In this document: positions 27,440 through 36,217 of the stretch, piece after piece
How positions within the stretch are numbered: the stretch's first letter is position 1
Layout: each line of letters starts with the position of its first letter
Assembly: GCF_014489535.1 (NCBI RefSeq)
Contig: NZ_CP060783.1
Location: 1,302,001-1,366,000 of the forward strand
Direction of reading: 5' to 3'
Length of the DNA: 64,000 nucleotides
Source: Diaphorobacter aerolatus
GTDB lineage: Bacteria; Pseudomonadota; Gammaproteobacteria; Burkholderiales; Burkholderiaceae_C
Made by a program: the position numbers and the translations under genes
Notes under the pieces: generated by a model
Told to the model about the DNA's origin: nothing
What the model saw: the letters and a program-made list of their open reading frames with translations, nothing else
The model's database searches: none

Positions 27440-28627
27440 TCAGTCCGCGCGCCCGTACAGGGTCACCACGGTGGCGCCGCCCAGGCCCGCGTTGTGCTGC
27501 AAGGCCAGGCGTGCACCCTCCACTTGGCGTGCTTCGGCGCTGCCGCGCAGTTGGTGGGTCAGCTCGTAGCACTGCGCCAAGCCGGTCGCGCCCAGCGGAT
27601 GGCCCTTGGACAGCAGCCCGCCCGAGGGGTTGACGACGACCGCGCCGCCATAGGTGTTGCTGTCCGACTCGACGAAGGCCCGGCCCTCGCCGACGGCGCA
27701 GAAACCCAGGCCCTCGTAGCTGAGCAGCTCGTTCTGCGCAAAGCAGTCGTGCAGCTCGCACACGTCGATGTCCTGCGGTCCCACGCCTGCCGCCTCGTAG
27801 ACCTGGCGGGCGGCCTCGCGCGTCATGTCGAAGCCCACAACGGAAATCGCGGACTTGTCGGCGAACGCGCCGGGGCGGTCGGACACCAGCGACTGCGCCA
27901 ACACCTGCACGTTGGCGGAGAGGCCCATCTTCTGGGCGAACTTCTTGCTCACGAAGACGGCGGCAGCGGCGCCGCAGGTCGGCGGGCAGGCCATCAGGCG
28001 GGTCATGGCGCCGGGCACCAGGGGCGAGCTGGCCAGCACCTCCTCCACCGTCACCTCCTTGCGGAACAGCGCCAGCGGATTGCGCGCAGCGTGGCGGCTG
28101 GCCTTGGCGCGGATCCTGGCGAAGGTGTCCAGCGGGGTGCCGTACCGCTCCATGTGCTCGCGGCCCGCCGCGCCGAAGTAGCGGATCGCCATGGGCAGCT
28201 CGGGGTGGCCGAAGATCTCGTCCATGACCCCGTTGAAGTGGTCGAGCGGATCGGGCCGGTCGTCCCAGTACGCCCTCAGGGCGCCGGCGGGCATCTGTTC
28301 GAAACCCACCGCCAGCGCGCAGTCCGCCGAGCCGTTGGCCACGGCCTTGCGCGCCATGTACAGGGCCGTGGAGCCGGAGGAGCAGTTGTTGTTGACGTTG
28401 ATCACCGGCACCCCGGTCATGCCGACCTCGTAGACCGCGCGCTGGCCGCTGGCCGAGTCGCCATAGACGTAGCCCGCATAGACGTCCTGCACGTCGGAGT
28501 AGGTGAGGCCCGCGTCCTGCAGCGCCTCGCGGATCGCCTGCGCAGCCATTTCCGGGTACGGCAGGTTGTCGCCGGGTTTCTTGAAAGGGGTCATGCCGAC
28601 ACCGGCAACGAGAACGGGCTCTTGCAT
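27440..28627 (-). CDS. SCP-x-type thiolase / lipid-transfer protein
   Basis: A 395-residue thiolase-superfamily enzyme. It has the nucleophilic Cys in VINVNNNCSSGSTALYMA, ELHDCFAQNEL and the C-terminal SKGHPLGATGLAQCYEL His motif; the second Cys of classical thiolases is replaced in NAGLGGATVVTLY, as in SCP-x/lipid-transfer-type proteins. In other bacteria such proteins cleave branched or steroid side-chain CoA thioesters, sometimes only with a DUF35 partner. No DUF35 gene is visible here. The gene is intact. Confidence 0.87.
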   Translation of the reverse strand: MQEPVLVAGVGMTPFKKPGDNLPYPEMAAQAIREALQDAGLTYSDVQDVYAGYVYGDSASGQRAVYEVGMTGVPVINVNNNCSSGSTALYMARKAVANGSADCALAVGFEQMPAGALRAYWDDRPDPLDHFNGVMDEIFGHPELPMAIRYFGAAGREHMERYGTPLDTFARIRAKASRHAARNPLALFRKEVTVEEVLASSPLVPGAMTRLMACPPTCGAAAAVFVSKKFAQKMGLSANVQVLAQSLVSDRPGAFADKSAISVVGFDMTREAARQVYEAAGVGPQDIDVCELHDCFAQNELLSYEGLGFCAVGEGRAFVESDSNTYGGAVVVNPSGGLLSKGHPLGATGLAQCYELTHQLRGSAEARQVEGARLALQHNAGLGGATVVTLYGRAD

Positions 28628-28662
28628 TGCGATACCTCCGGGGTTGAATCACCAAACGTGCG

Positions 28663-30227
28663 TCAGGAAACCATGCGCTCCTGCGCGTGCCAATACTTCT
28701 TGCGGACTTCTTTCTTCAAGACCTTGCCCACCGCACTGCGCGGCAGCTGCGCGACGATCTCGACCTCCTTGGGCGCCTTGATGCTGCCCAGGCGGTCCTT
28801 GACGAACTGGATGAGCGCCTGCGGCTCCACGGACTGGCCCGGGCGCAGCTCGATGACCGCCCTGACGGCCTCGCCCCACTTGTCGTCGGGCACGCCGATG
28901 ACGGCGCAGTCCTTCACGGCCGGGTGGGCCATGACGGCGGCCTCGACCTCGGACGAGAAGACGTTGAAGCCGCCCGTGACGATCATGTCCTTCTTGCGGT
29001 CAACGATGAACAGGAAGCCCTGCTCGTCGAAATAGCCCACGTCGCCCGTGCAGTGCCAGCCGTGGCGCTGCACTTCAGCCGTGGCCTCGGGTTCTTGTAG
29101 TAGCCCTCGGTCACGATGTCGCCCTGCGCGACGATCTCGCCCACGGCCCCCGGCTGGGTGAGCAGGCTGCCGTCGTCGTCCATGACCGCCACCCGCGTGA
29201 AGGGGAAGCGGCGCCCCGCGCTCAGCAGGCGCTGGCGGGGCGCCACCTGCCCGTCGATGAAATGGTCCTCGACCCGCAGCACGGAGATCGCGCCAGGCAC
29301 TTCCGCCTGGCCATAGATCTGCAGCATGACGGGGCCGAACACATCGATGGCCTCCGCCAGTTTGTCGGGCGACATGGGTGCGGCGCCGTACATGAGGTAG
29401 CGCAGCGCGGAAAAGTCGAAATCGCGGACGTTGGGCTGCGCCAGTAGCGTATAGATGACTGTTGGGGGCAGGAACAGCATGTTGACCCGCTCCTGCTCGA
29501 TCACCTTGAGCAGGTTCTGCGGATCAATCCCGTCCATCAGGACAACGCGGCCACCGCGCGCCATGAAGGGCAGCGACACCAGCCCCGCCGTGTGGGTGAT
29601 AGGTGCCGCCGCCAGCACGGTCATGCAGTCGGTAATGTTCATGGCCGACATATGGTTGGCCATGGTCGCCGTCAGGTTGCGGTGGCTGAGCATGACGCCC
29701 TTCGAGCGCCCCGTGGTGCCACCGGTACCCATGATCATGGCCAGCCCCCGCGGCTGCAGCGGCGCTGCGTACATCTCGGGCGGCTGGCCTTGGATCAACC
29801 GAGCAATCGACAGATCCGCCCCATCGGCCTCTTCCAGAGCTATGTAGTGACGAATGCGGGGGACCTTGCCGCGGATCTCGGCGACCTGGCTGATATAGCG
29901 GGCCTGATAGAAAAGGACGTCGCAGTCCATGTCCTGCAGGAACTCGATGTTGGTCTCCACGCTGTTGCGCGCATTAACGGGCAGCCAGACACCCCCTCCG
30001 CGCAACACCCCCAGCAGCGCCACGAAAGCAGCCCCGGCATTGCCGCTCAGCACTGCGCCGTGAAAACCAGGTGCGAGTCCCAAGGCCTGTAGCCCCCGTG
30101 CGATCTGGCACGTGAGCGCTCCCGCTTGCGCATAGGTGACGGCCGGGGTATCACGCCCGCAGTCCACGAAACAAGGCGCATCCGGATGGCTGGTAGCACC
30201 AGCATCGAAATAGTCCAGCAGATTCAT
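28663..30227 (-). CDS. AMP-dependent acyl-CoA synthetase/ligase (copy 2), frameshifted
   Basis: A ligase of about 521 residues and the first gene of the cargo operon. It begins MNLLDYFDAGATSHPDAPCF. The P-loop is MGTGGTTGRSKGVMLSH; an aromatic/fatty acid ligase-like QIYGQAEVPGAI follows. A base is missing near 29088: EGYYKNP continues EATAEVQRHGWHCTGDVGYFDEQGF in the next frame, then VDRKKDMIVTGGFNVFSSEVE and the catalytic Lys in LPRSAVGKVLKK. It activates the imported acid with CoA; substrate unknown. The promoter region is shared with tetR. Confidence 0.85.
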
Positions 30228-30358
30228 TGCTGTGCTTCTCCGTTCAAGTCAAGTCTGGTTCGGTGGAACAGCTATCGCAGACAATTCACATGCCTGCGGC
30301 GGCGGCGTTCAGCTGGAGGCCTCTGCATTCGGTGATGCCCCTTGCATGCTGTTCAAGC

Positions 30359-30428
30359 GGTACCATTTCTTTTAAATTGGTACCATTAGACGCGCTCGAT
30401 TGGTACCAAGTCAATTGACTTGGTACCA
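30359..30428. promoter_or_regulatory. Four GGTACC half-sites: TetR operator pair
   Basis: GGTACC occurs at 30359, 30379, 30402 and 30422 (spacings 20, 23, 20). The right pair lies in a perfect 28-bp palindrome, 30401-30428, with TGGTACCAAGTCAA as its left arm. The left pair is similar but less symmetric. The array sits just upstream of the tetR start and between tetR and the divergent cargo operon, so it is the natural operator for both. Confidence 0.8.
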
Positions 30429-30450
30429 TGTCTCATTAGGAGAAACCCGC

Positions 30451-31146
30451 ATGAAAAAGAAGCTCACAGACGAAGAGTTCTTCGATGCGCTGACCCATCT
30501 GCTCCTGACGGAGGGGGTCAAAGGCCTGACCGTGGGTGAAATCGCCGCACGGCTGCACTGCTCGCGGCGGCGCCTCTACGACATTGCGCAGACGAAGGAA
30601 GAGATCTTCTGCGCCGTCGTGCAACGCTTTTTCGATAGCCTCCTGAGACAGGGCGAAGCACTGATCCACCGTGAACAGGATTTGACGACAGCACTCGCTG
30701 CCTACCTGGACGTAGGCGTCCAGGCGGCTAGTCGCATCGGTGTCCAGTTCCTGAAGGACGTCGAAGATTCAGCAGTTGCCAGAGGTATCTTCGATCACTA
30801 CCAGCAGGTCCGTACCCTTAGGCTATCCCAACTCATCGACGATGGGGTACACCAGGGTGTCTTCGCACCCTGCCATGGGCTGGTCGTATCCGAACTCATT
30901 CTGGGAGCCGCACTAAGGCTGCGCCGCCCGGCATTCCTTGCCCAGGCCAATCTCACCCTTGAGGACGCATTCCAAGAGTTCTACCGGGTGCTGCTAGGTG
31001 GGCTACTGATCGACTCAGCCACACCAAAAGCGGCTCGTAGGGGCGTACGGGCAAGCCGAGCCACTTCGCAGCGCACCGTCACAAAGAAAGATACAGACCC
31101 TGATGAAGTCGGCACGATGCTAATTGCCGCCTGGAATCGCGGTTAG
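30451..31146 (+). CDS. TetR-family transcriptional regulator of the cargo operon
   Basis: A 231-residue regulator. AGGAG sits 7 bases before ATG 30451. The N-terminal HTH is EFFDALTHLLLTEGVKGLTVGEIAARLHCSRRRLYDIAQTKEEIF, with the recognition helix at about residues 36-46. The C-terminal ligand domain is helical and shows no close match. It is transcribed away from the 12-gene catabolic operon with a repeated palindromic operator between them. It likely represses the operon until a pathway CoA ester or acid binds. The inducer is unknown. Confidence 0.85.
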   Translation: MKKKLTDEEFFDALTHLLLTEGVKGLTVGEIAARLHCSRRRLYDIAQTKEEIFCAVVQRFFDSLLRQGEALIHREQDLTTALAAYLDVGVQAASRIGVQFLKDVEDSAVARGIFDHYQQVRTLRLSQLIDDGVHQGVFAPCHGLVVSELILGAALRLRRPAFLAQANLTLEDAFQEFYRVLLGGLLIDSATPKAARRGVRASRATSQRTVTKKDTDPDEVGTMLIAAWNRG

Positions 31147-31242
31147 GGAAGGTCTGCACAACACCCGCTGCGACAAGCGCCGGCACGTGATGTTTCAAGA
31201 CCTGCACGTTTTCCTAGTGGTTGAAGCTGGCAGTACTATGGT

Positions 31243-31424
31243 TGCCTGCCCGCTTCAAGCGCCTGATGCGCGCTGCGCCCCGGCCGGAAGCCGTAGCTGT
31301 GCTCGCTGAAGGTCGGATCGATGAGCGGTTGCAGCACCTGCAGCAGGGCCTGCTGGATCAACCTGTCCACCACGGTGGGAATCCCCAATTCCCGCGTCCC
31401 TCCGCCCGGCTTGGGTACCCGGAA
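31243..31424 (-). mobile_element. Group II intron reverse-transcriptase remnant
   Basis: In one - strand frame the DNA reads RVPKPGGGTRELGIPTVVDR, then LIQQALLQVLQPLIDPTFSE and HSYGFRPGRSAHQALEAGRQ: RT blocks 1-2 of a group II intron-encoded protein. Only about 60 residues survive; the YADD catalytic core, maturase domain and intron RNA ends are missing. It is fused to the 3' end of parB and borders the cargo block, so it marks an old insertion and deletion. Confidence 0.85.
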
Positions 31425-33450
31425 TAGTGGCGGCTTCTTCCGCGCCGTTCTGCTGCGCAACCTGCGGGCTTTCCTCGGGTACGTCTGCCTTCGTGAAGAT
31501 GGTAGGCATCCAGCCGGTGCCCTTCGCCAGCCGCTCGGCCTCGCTGGCAATGTCGGCCTTCTTGAGCTTTGCCAGCCGGTGGACGCTCTCGGGCGCGAAC
31601 TCGCCCACGGCTTGCAAAACCGCCGCCTTCGCAACGTGCTTGAAATAGCCTTCCGCCGTGGGTTGCCACCATACGGCCATGTCGAGGCCCACGGCCTGCG
31701 CCAGTTCCGCGCCGGGCTGCTGCGCCGTGCCGCGCGGCGTCACCACGTCCACCGTCGAAGCCACGCACACGGCCAGCAGCTTGACCAACTCGCCTTGCTC
31801 CATCGCCAGCAGCGCGACGAACAGTGCGGCGCTGTCCTCGGGCAACTTGCCGCCCCACGCCTGCTGCAATTCGCGGAGCGCTACGGCGGCGGGTGACTCG
31901 GGCCAGTCCGGTGCCATGCCTTCCAGCCGGTCTTGAATTTTCAGGCTCACGCCCAGCGGAATATCGTGGCCGTAGTAGCGGCCCTGCAAGACGGTCTGCA
32001 CCATGCCATGCACCAGCACGGCCAGCGCCACATGTGGATGCTGGGCCACCTCGATTTGCAGCGCCGCCGTGCGGTGCGCGCTCAGGCGTTGGGCCAGCCG
32101 GTCGGAAATCGCTGCGGCCTTGGGCTGCTCGTCTTCCTCGCCTTCGTCATCGTTCGCGGCGTCCGGGTCGCTAAAGCCTTGGCGCAACTTCTCCAGCGTG
32201 CGAAGGGCTTTCGCCTCGGCCTCGCGCAGCAGCCCTCGATGAATCACGGCCTCGCCGTTGCGGTCGATGGTGACGATGGCACCGGCTGCGGCCTTCACAT
32301 TCGCGCCGTATCCCTGCAAGCCTTCTTCCAGTGCCTGCAACTGCTCGCCCAGGGCTTCGCCTTCCTCCTGCAAGGCATCGGCCTTGTCCTCGTCGTCGGC
32401 GTCCATCGCGGCATCCACCGCTTCGGCCACCTCCTGCATCTTGGCTTGCAGCTTCTCGATGCGCTGCGCTTCGCGCTTGTTGGGTTCGCGCCGCTCCCTC
32501 GGGGCGCGCTGGAAGGCGTGCAGGTCGGCATGGGTCATGCCCGGCGTGGCATCGGCCCAAGCCCAGCCCTCGGCCTTCACCTCGGCGGCGATGCCCGCCA
32601 GCTTGTCCTGTGCCAGCCGTTCCAGCAATGCAGCATCAGTCAGGTACACGCCCGCGTCATCCTCCGCGAACAGGTCGCGGCGGATACCGCCGCCCTCCTG
32701 CTCGTAGGCGTCCAGCCCGACGAAGCGCACCAACGGATGCCGGTAAGCGTCGATTTCCCGTTCGGTGAGGCGTTCGCGCAAATGCGAAGGGTGGCGTTGC
32801 CACTGCGGGGCGTCGTAGAAAGCGGCTTCCTGCGCCGCGTGGTCATCCGTTCCGGCCAGGGCCATCAGCTGGTCCAGGCTCACGGCGTCGGCCCGATAGT
32901 CGGCCATCAGGCGCGGGGAGACATTCGCCAGCTTCAAGCGGCGCTGCACGACCAGCGGCGTGACACTGAAATCCGCCGCAATGTCCTCGATGGGCCGGCC
33001 TTCGGCCACCAGTGTCGCGAAGGCTTCAAATTGGTCTGCCGGGTGCATGGCTTCACGCTGCACGTTCTCGGTGAGGCTGGCCGTGCGCGCAGTGCCATCG
33101 GCCACCTGCAGGCAAGGCACGTCCCAATCCTTGGCGATGCGGTGCTTCTTCGCCAGCAGCTTCAACGCGGCCAGCCTGCGCCCACCGGCCACCACCTCGT
33201 AATGCAGGCCATCGGCGGCGGGAATCACGATCAGGTTTTGCAGCAGGCCCACGCGCTGGATGGATGCGGCCAGTTCAGGGATGGACATGCGCGGGGTCTT
33301 GCGCACGTTGCGGCCCGTGCGGCGCAGCACCAGACGCGACAGCGGCACCAGGATCATGTACTTGCTCGGGTCGGCGGCTTGCAGCACGTTCGCGGCGCTG
33401 CTGGCTGCGGTGTTGACGGCGCGGGCTTCGGTGGTGGTAACGGCGTTCAT
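31255..33450 (-). CDS. parB: ParB/RepB/Spo0J-family partition protein of the ICE, altered C-terminus
   Basis: A 731-residue ParB-like protein starting MNAVTTTEARAV at 33450 with GGAG upstream. The N-terminal nuclease/CTPase-like core has RLVLRRTGRNVRKTPRMSIPELAASI and VVAGGRRLAALKLL; the HTH region follows around IEDIAADFSVTPLVVQRRLKLANVSPRLM. A long acidic coiled-coil-like stretch (DAAMDADDEDKADALQEEGE) lies in the middle. The last 55 residues or so, after EEAATIPG at about 31425, are out-of-frame translation of the RT remnant, so the natural C-terminus has been replaced. ICE ParB proteins of this size occur near DUF932. Confidence 0.85.
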   Translation of the reverse strand: MNAVTTTEARAVNTAASSAANVLQAADPSKYMILVPLSRLVLRRTGRNVRKTPRMSIPELAASIQRVGLLQNLIVIPAADGLHYEVVAGGRRLAALKLLAKKHRIAKDWDVPCLQVADGTARTASLTENVQREAMHPADQFEAFATLVAEGRPIEDIAADFSVTPLVVQRRLKLANVSPRLMADYRADAVSLDQLMALAGTDDHAAQEAAFYDAPQWQRHPSHLRERLTEREIDAYRHPLVRFVGLDAYEQEGGGIRRDLFAEDDAGVYLTDAALLERLAQDKLAGIAAEVKAEGWAWADATPGMTHADLHAFQRAPRERREPNKREAQRIEKLQAKMQEVAEAVDAAMDADDEDKADALQEEGEALGEQLQALEEGLQGYGANVKAAAGAIVTIDRNGEAVIHRGLLREAEAKALRTLEKLRQGFSDPDAANDDEGEEDEQPKAAAISDRLAQRLSAHRTAALQIEVAQHPHVALAVLVHGMVQTVLQGRYYGHDIPLGVSLKIQDRLEGMAPDWPESPAAVALRELQQAWGGKLPEDSAALFVALLAMEQGELVKLLAVCVASTVDVVTPRGTAQQPGAELAQAVGLDMAVWWQPTAEGYFKHVAKAAVLQAVGEFAPESVHRLAKLKKADIASEAERLAKGTGWMPTIFTKADVPEESPQVAQQNGAEEAATIPGTQAGRRDAGIGDSHRGGQVDPAGPAAGAATAHRSDLQRAQLRLPAGAQRASGA

Positions 33451-33515
33451 GGCGAATCTCCAATCAAGTGAAACAAGGGAATGGAGGGGAACCGCCCCTC
33501 CGGCGGGGGAACGGT

Positions 33516-34340
33516 TCAGGCCTTGAGGGCGCGCATGCCATCGGCCAGCAGCCACAGGGCGCGATTCAGGCGAATGTCGGAATCAATGCCCTGCACGGGG
33601 CGGGTTTGCTGCCTGCGGCCATTGGCGGCGCGGCCATGCAATCCGCCCTTGGTCAGGTTCTCCTGCGTGCGGTTAAACACGCTCCACAAGTCGGGGCGGC
33701 GATCCTCGAAGCGGCGCGGCATCAGGATTTGCGATTCCGTGACGGGCGCGGGCTTGTTCGGGTCGTCGTACTTCAAAGCCAGCGCGGCACGGGCGAACAC
33801 TTCGGATTCGCCATCGTCCAAGGTGATGCCGCGCATCAGGTCGCGGGACTCCTGCACCCGGTCAAAGCCGCGCAGAACCTCGAAGGCGCCTTCGATGACT
33901 TGGCCCGCCACGTCGCCTTTGTGAGGCACGCGCACATCGGCAAAGGTGTCGCCGCACACCAGCCCATTGGCGCAGATAAATCTGAATTGCCCGGCCAGCA
34001 TCTGATAGCTGCTGGTGCCATCGTGCGAGTTCAGCAGCACGATTTCGTTAGCTTCCGCGCCGTTGATCTGGCTGGCGTGGCGTAGGCGCAGCAGGTGTTT
34101 CGTGTGTTCGCGCCGCCTCTCGTTGCGTACACGGGTCTGGCACACCATGAAGGGCTGGAAGCCTTCTTTGCGAAGCTCAGTCAAAACCGTAGCCGTGGGG
34201 ATGTAGCTGTATCGCTCCGAACGGCTCTCATGCGGGGAGTCCGCGAAGATGGACGGGGCCACGCGCCGGATTTGGTCATCCGACAGGGGATAGTCGGAAC
34301 GCAGTGCGGGGGAATGGTTTGCGAAACGGGATGCGAGCAT
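33516..34340 (-). CDS. DUF932 family protein
   Basis: A 274-residue protein starting MLASRFANHSPALRSDYPLS at 34340 with AGGAG 7 bases upstream. It contains RLRHASQINGAEANEIVLLNSHDGTSSYQ and ICANGLVCGD, hallmarks of DUF932 proteins found in phages, plasmids and ICEs. The function is unknown; an antirestriction or DNA-modification-related role has been suggested by context elsewhere. It lies 65 bases before parB in the same direction. Confidence 0.85.
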   Translation of the reverse strand: MLASRFANHSPALRSDYPLSDDQIRRVAPSIFADSPHESRSERYSYIPTATVLTELRKEGFQPFMVCQTRVRNERRREHTKHLLRLRHASQINGAEANEIVLLNSHDGTSSYQMLAGQFRFICANGLVCGDTFADVRVPHKGDVAGQVIEGAFEVLRGFDRVQESRDLMRGITLDDGESEVFARAALALKYDDPNKPAPVTESQILMPRRFEDRRPDLWSVFNRTQENLTKGGLHGRAANGRRQQTRPVQGIDSDIRLNRALWLLADGMRALKA

Positions 34341-34668
34341 GTCTTTCTCCTGACTTGGCTGTTGAAGAAACACCGGATTCCTAGATTCGGAGCCCAGCCT
34401 TTCGGCTGTTCGGTGCAGTCGGCACGAGGAACCCGGTTGGCCCTGTTGCCACCGTCTTTCCTGAGTTCATCGCCCGCGACGGTCAGGAGCGCGCGGACGG
34501 GGGCCGTCAAGGAGACAAGCGCAGGGTTGGTGCGGCCCGCAGGCGCAGCCGAGGACACGGCCCTGCGCGCCTTGACGGCACACGGCCGCGGGCTACAGTC
34601 GCGGACAAGGTGATGAGTCAGGGAAGACGGCTGGACAAGGCAACGGCCCCTCAACACGCCGACCGCAC

Positions 34669-34800
34669 GGCAAGCGAAGCGCGCAGGCCCGAAGCTGGAA
34701 GCCGGGCCGGAGGCGTCAGCCGACCGGAGGGAGGGGACGATGGAAGCCCGTCAGGGGCGAAACCCCGCAGGGGGTTCGATGCGCAGCACGACAGCGCGAC
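34669..34800 (+). repeat. 132-bp ICE repeat, copy 1
   Basis: The same 132-bp unit occurs at 36398-36529, about 88% identical by eye and without gaps. Both start GGCAAGCG, contain GCCGGGCCGGAGGCGTCAGC and the hairpin GGGGCGAAACCCC, and end CAGCACGACAGCGCGAC. It fills most of the 554-base gap between DUF932 (34340) and the small ORF at 34895; the rest of that gap holds a GTCAAGG/CCTTGAC hairpin region at about 34507-34582 and no other gene. Confidence 0.75.
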
Positions 34801-34894
34801 CGGCCATCTCCCAGGTGGCCGGGGACGTCCACATGACTTCAACGAAATCCCCTTGGACTGCTACTCGCCCAGCCATCGGCACAATGGCAATGAC

Positions 34895-35116
34895 ATGGAC
34901 ATACGAGCCCTACAAGACGATGAACTGATGGCCCAGGCCCGAGACTGGCGGCAACGGGCACTGCGCGGAGAAAAAAACGCACGCGGCTTTGCGCACGAAC
35001 TGGAATGCGAAGTGCGTCGGCGCTTCCCCAAGAACGACAGGCCCTTGACGCTGCCGCCCGTGCGCCTGCTGGGCACGGTGTCGCAGCCTATCCAGCGTCG
35101 ATGGAAGCCCTGGTGA
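34895..35116 (+). CDS. Small conserved ICE protein, unknown function
   Basis: A 73-residue basic protein, MDIRALQDDELMAQARDWRQ to QPIQRRWKPW, likely helical in its first 45 residues. The frame upstream of ATG 34895 is open but covers the 132-bp repeat and is not protein-like. It is convergent with DUF2958 copy 2. No known domain. Confidence 0.55.
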   Translation: MDIRALQDDELMAQARDWRQRALRGEKNARGFAHELECEVRRRFPKNDRPLTLPPVRLLGTVSQPIQRRWKPW

Positions 35117-35163
35117 ACGCCCAGGGGGAGTAGAGAAAAGGGGCGTGGCGCCCCTTGACAGAA

Positions 35164-35514
35164 TCAGAAGACGATCCGCCCCGCCAGCCGCGCATCCCGC
35201 GCATAGGCACTCAGCCGCTTCTCGGCACGAAAGTGCAGATCGCGCTCGATCGGCAACCCCAGCCGCCCGCGCACGGTCGCCAGTTCCTGCAGGCTGACCC
35301 AGCCCAGCTCGGGCATCCCCAGGCCCAGATCGCACAGACCGAAAGCATGGTCGTGATCGTCCGGGTCGATCTCGGTCAGCAGCCAGGTCGCGCCGGCATC
35401 CGGTGTGAACAGCTTGAGCACAGGGGCCGGATCAAAGTCCGACGTTTCGGTGGATTGCCGGCCGTTGGCCAGCAGCAGCGCACGCTGCTCGTCGGTGATG
35501 AATGCGCAGTTCAT
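35164..35514 (-). CDS. DUF2958 family protein (copy 2)
   Basis: A 116-residue intact protein: MNCAFITDEQRALLLANG, VLKLFTPDAGATWLLTEIDP, FGLCDLGLGMPELGWVSLQEL, ending in RLAGRIVF. CAGGAG precedes the start at 35514. It is paralogous to the copy at 14300-14646. Function unknown. The leader upstream (35535-35673) is one of two near-identical repeats. Confidence 0.82.
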   Translation of the reverse strand: MNCAFITDEQRALLLANGRQSTETSDFDPAPVLKLFTPDAGATWLLTEIDPDDHDHAFGLCDLGLGMPELGWVSLQELATVRGRLGLPIERDLHFRAEKRLSAYARDARLAGRIVF

Positions 35515-35534
35515 GGTGAACTCCTGAAGGATGC

Positions 35535-35673
35535 CGGGCGGAATTGCCCAGCCCTTCCGGGGCACGGCGCAGCGCAAGCAGTCAAGGGTCATCGACGGCC
35601 GCAGGCCGCAAGCGCCATCGGCGCGCAGCCCTTGACGGCGAGCACGCCGTGGCACGATGAAGGAAACAGCAAG
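35535..35673 (-). promoter_or_regulatory. Repeated leader, copy A, before DUF2958 copy 2
   Basis: About 139 bases related along their length to 36218-36360. On the - strand both read CTTGCTGTT(T/C)CCTTCA, then CACGGCGT, CTCGCCGTCAAGGG, a C/G-rich arm, and GGGCAATTCCGCCCG just before the ribosome site. The outer arms GTCAAGGG and CCCTTGAC at 35581-35588 and 35629-35636 can pair. The conserved position in front of two separate genes suggests a shared promoter or 5'-UTR control element. Confidence 0.65.
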
Positions 35674-35807
35674 CCGCCCCTCCAACGAAGGCACGGACTG
35701 GCAAGCGAAGCGCGCAGCGCCACAGGCGCGGAGAAACCCGCACCGGGCGCAGCAGAAAAAATGCGCCGCCCCCGCAAGGACGACGCACCGAAGGCTGCGC
35801 AGCGCGA

Positions 35808-36200
35808 TCAGTTCGCCGCCGGCACCGTCATCGACTGCAACTGCTCGATCACGCCAGGCTCAACGAACACGCAAGCCTGCTCGTCCGCGATCGGCACGTT
35901 GAACAACTGCGCGAACACCGTGCGTCGCAGATGGGCCAGCCGGCCCGTCCGGTATACCTGTTCGGGCTTCATGCGCCCGCCGGCCTGCGAGCCGCTGCGC
36001 TGCGGATCGCATTCGACCAGCGCGACAAAGCCATCGTCGGACAGCTTCTGATGCTCGGGGCACAGACCCCAGCCCGTCTTCGTATGGCGCTCCATGCTGG
36101 CGCGCAGGCGCTTGTCCAGCAGGATGGTGCCGGTATCGAACGCCGTGCCGCAAACGAGGCAAACGTGCTGTTCGAGGGAAACGTGTGATTTATCGTTCAT
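35808..36200 (-). CDS. Conserved ICE protein with a CxxC motif, unknown function
   Basis: A 130-residue protein starting MNDKSHVSLEQHVCLVCGTA at 36200; VCLVCG and the later GLCPEHQ could form a zinc site. The C-terminal half (TGRLAHLRRTVFAQLFNVPIADEQACVFVEPG) has no known fold. It follows leader repeat B. Proteins with this start are typical of the ParB-DUF932-DUF2958 stretch of ICEs. Confidence 0.65.
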   Translation of the reverse strand: MNDKSHVSLEQHVCLVCGTAFDTGTILLDKRLRASMERHTKTGWGLCPEHQKLSDDGFVALVECDPQRSGSQAGGRMKPEQVYRTGRLAHLRRTVFAQLFNVPIADEQACVFVEPGVIEQLQSMTVPAAN

Positions 36201-36217
36201 GACGATCTCCGGTTGCA

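Noticed and set aside
27494-29035. 513-codon + strand frame opposite the thiolase
   Set aside because: The thiolase and ligase on the - strand have full family motifs; this frame has none.
31933-33471. 512-codon + strand frame opposite parB
   Set aside because: Antisense to the well-supported parB gene, low-complexity Leu/Arg/Gly composition, no ribosome site.
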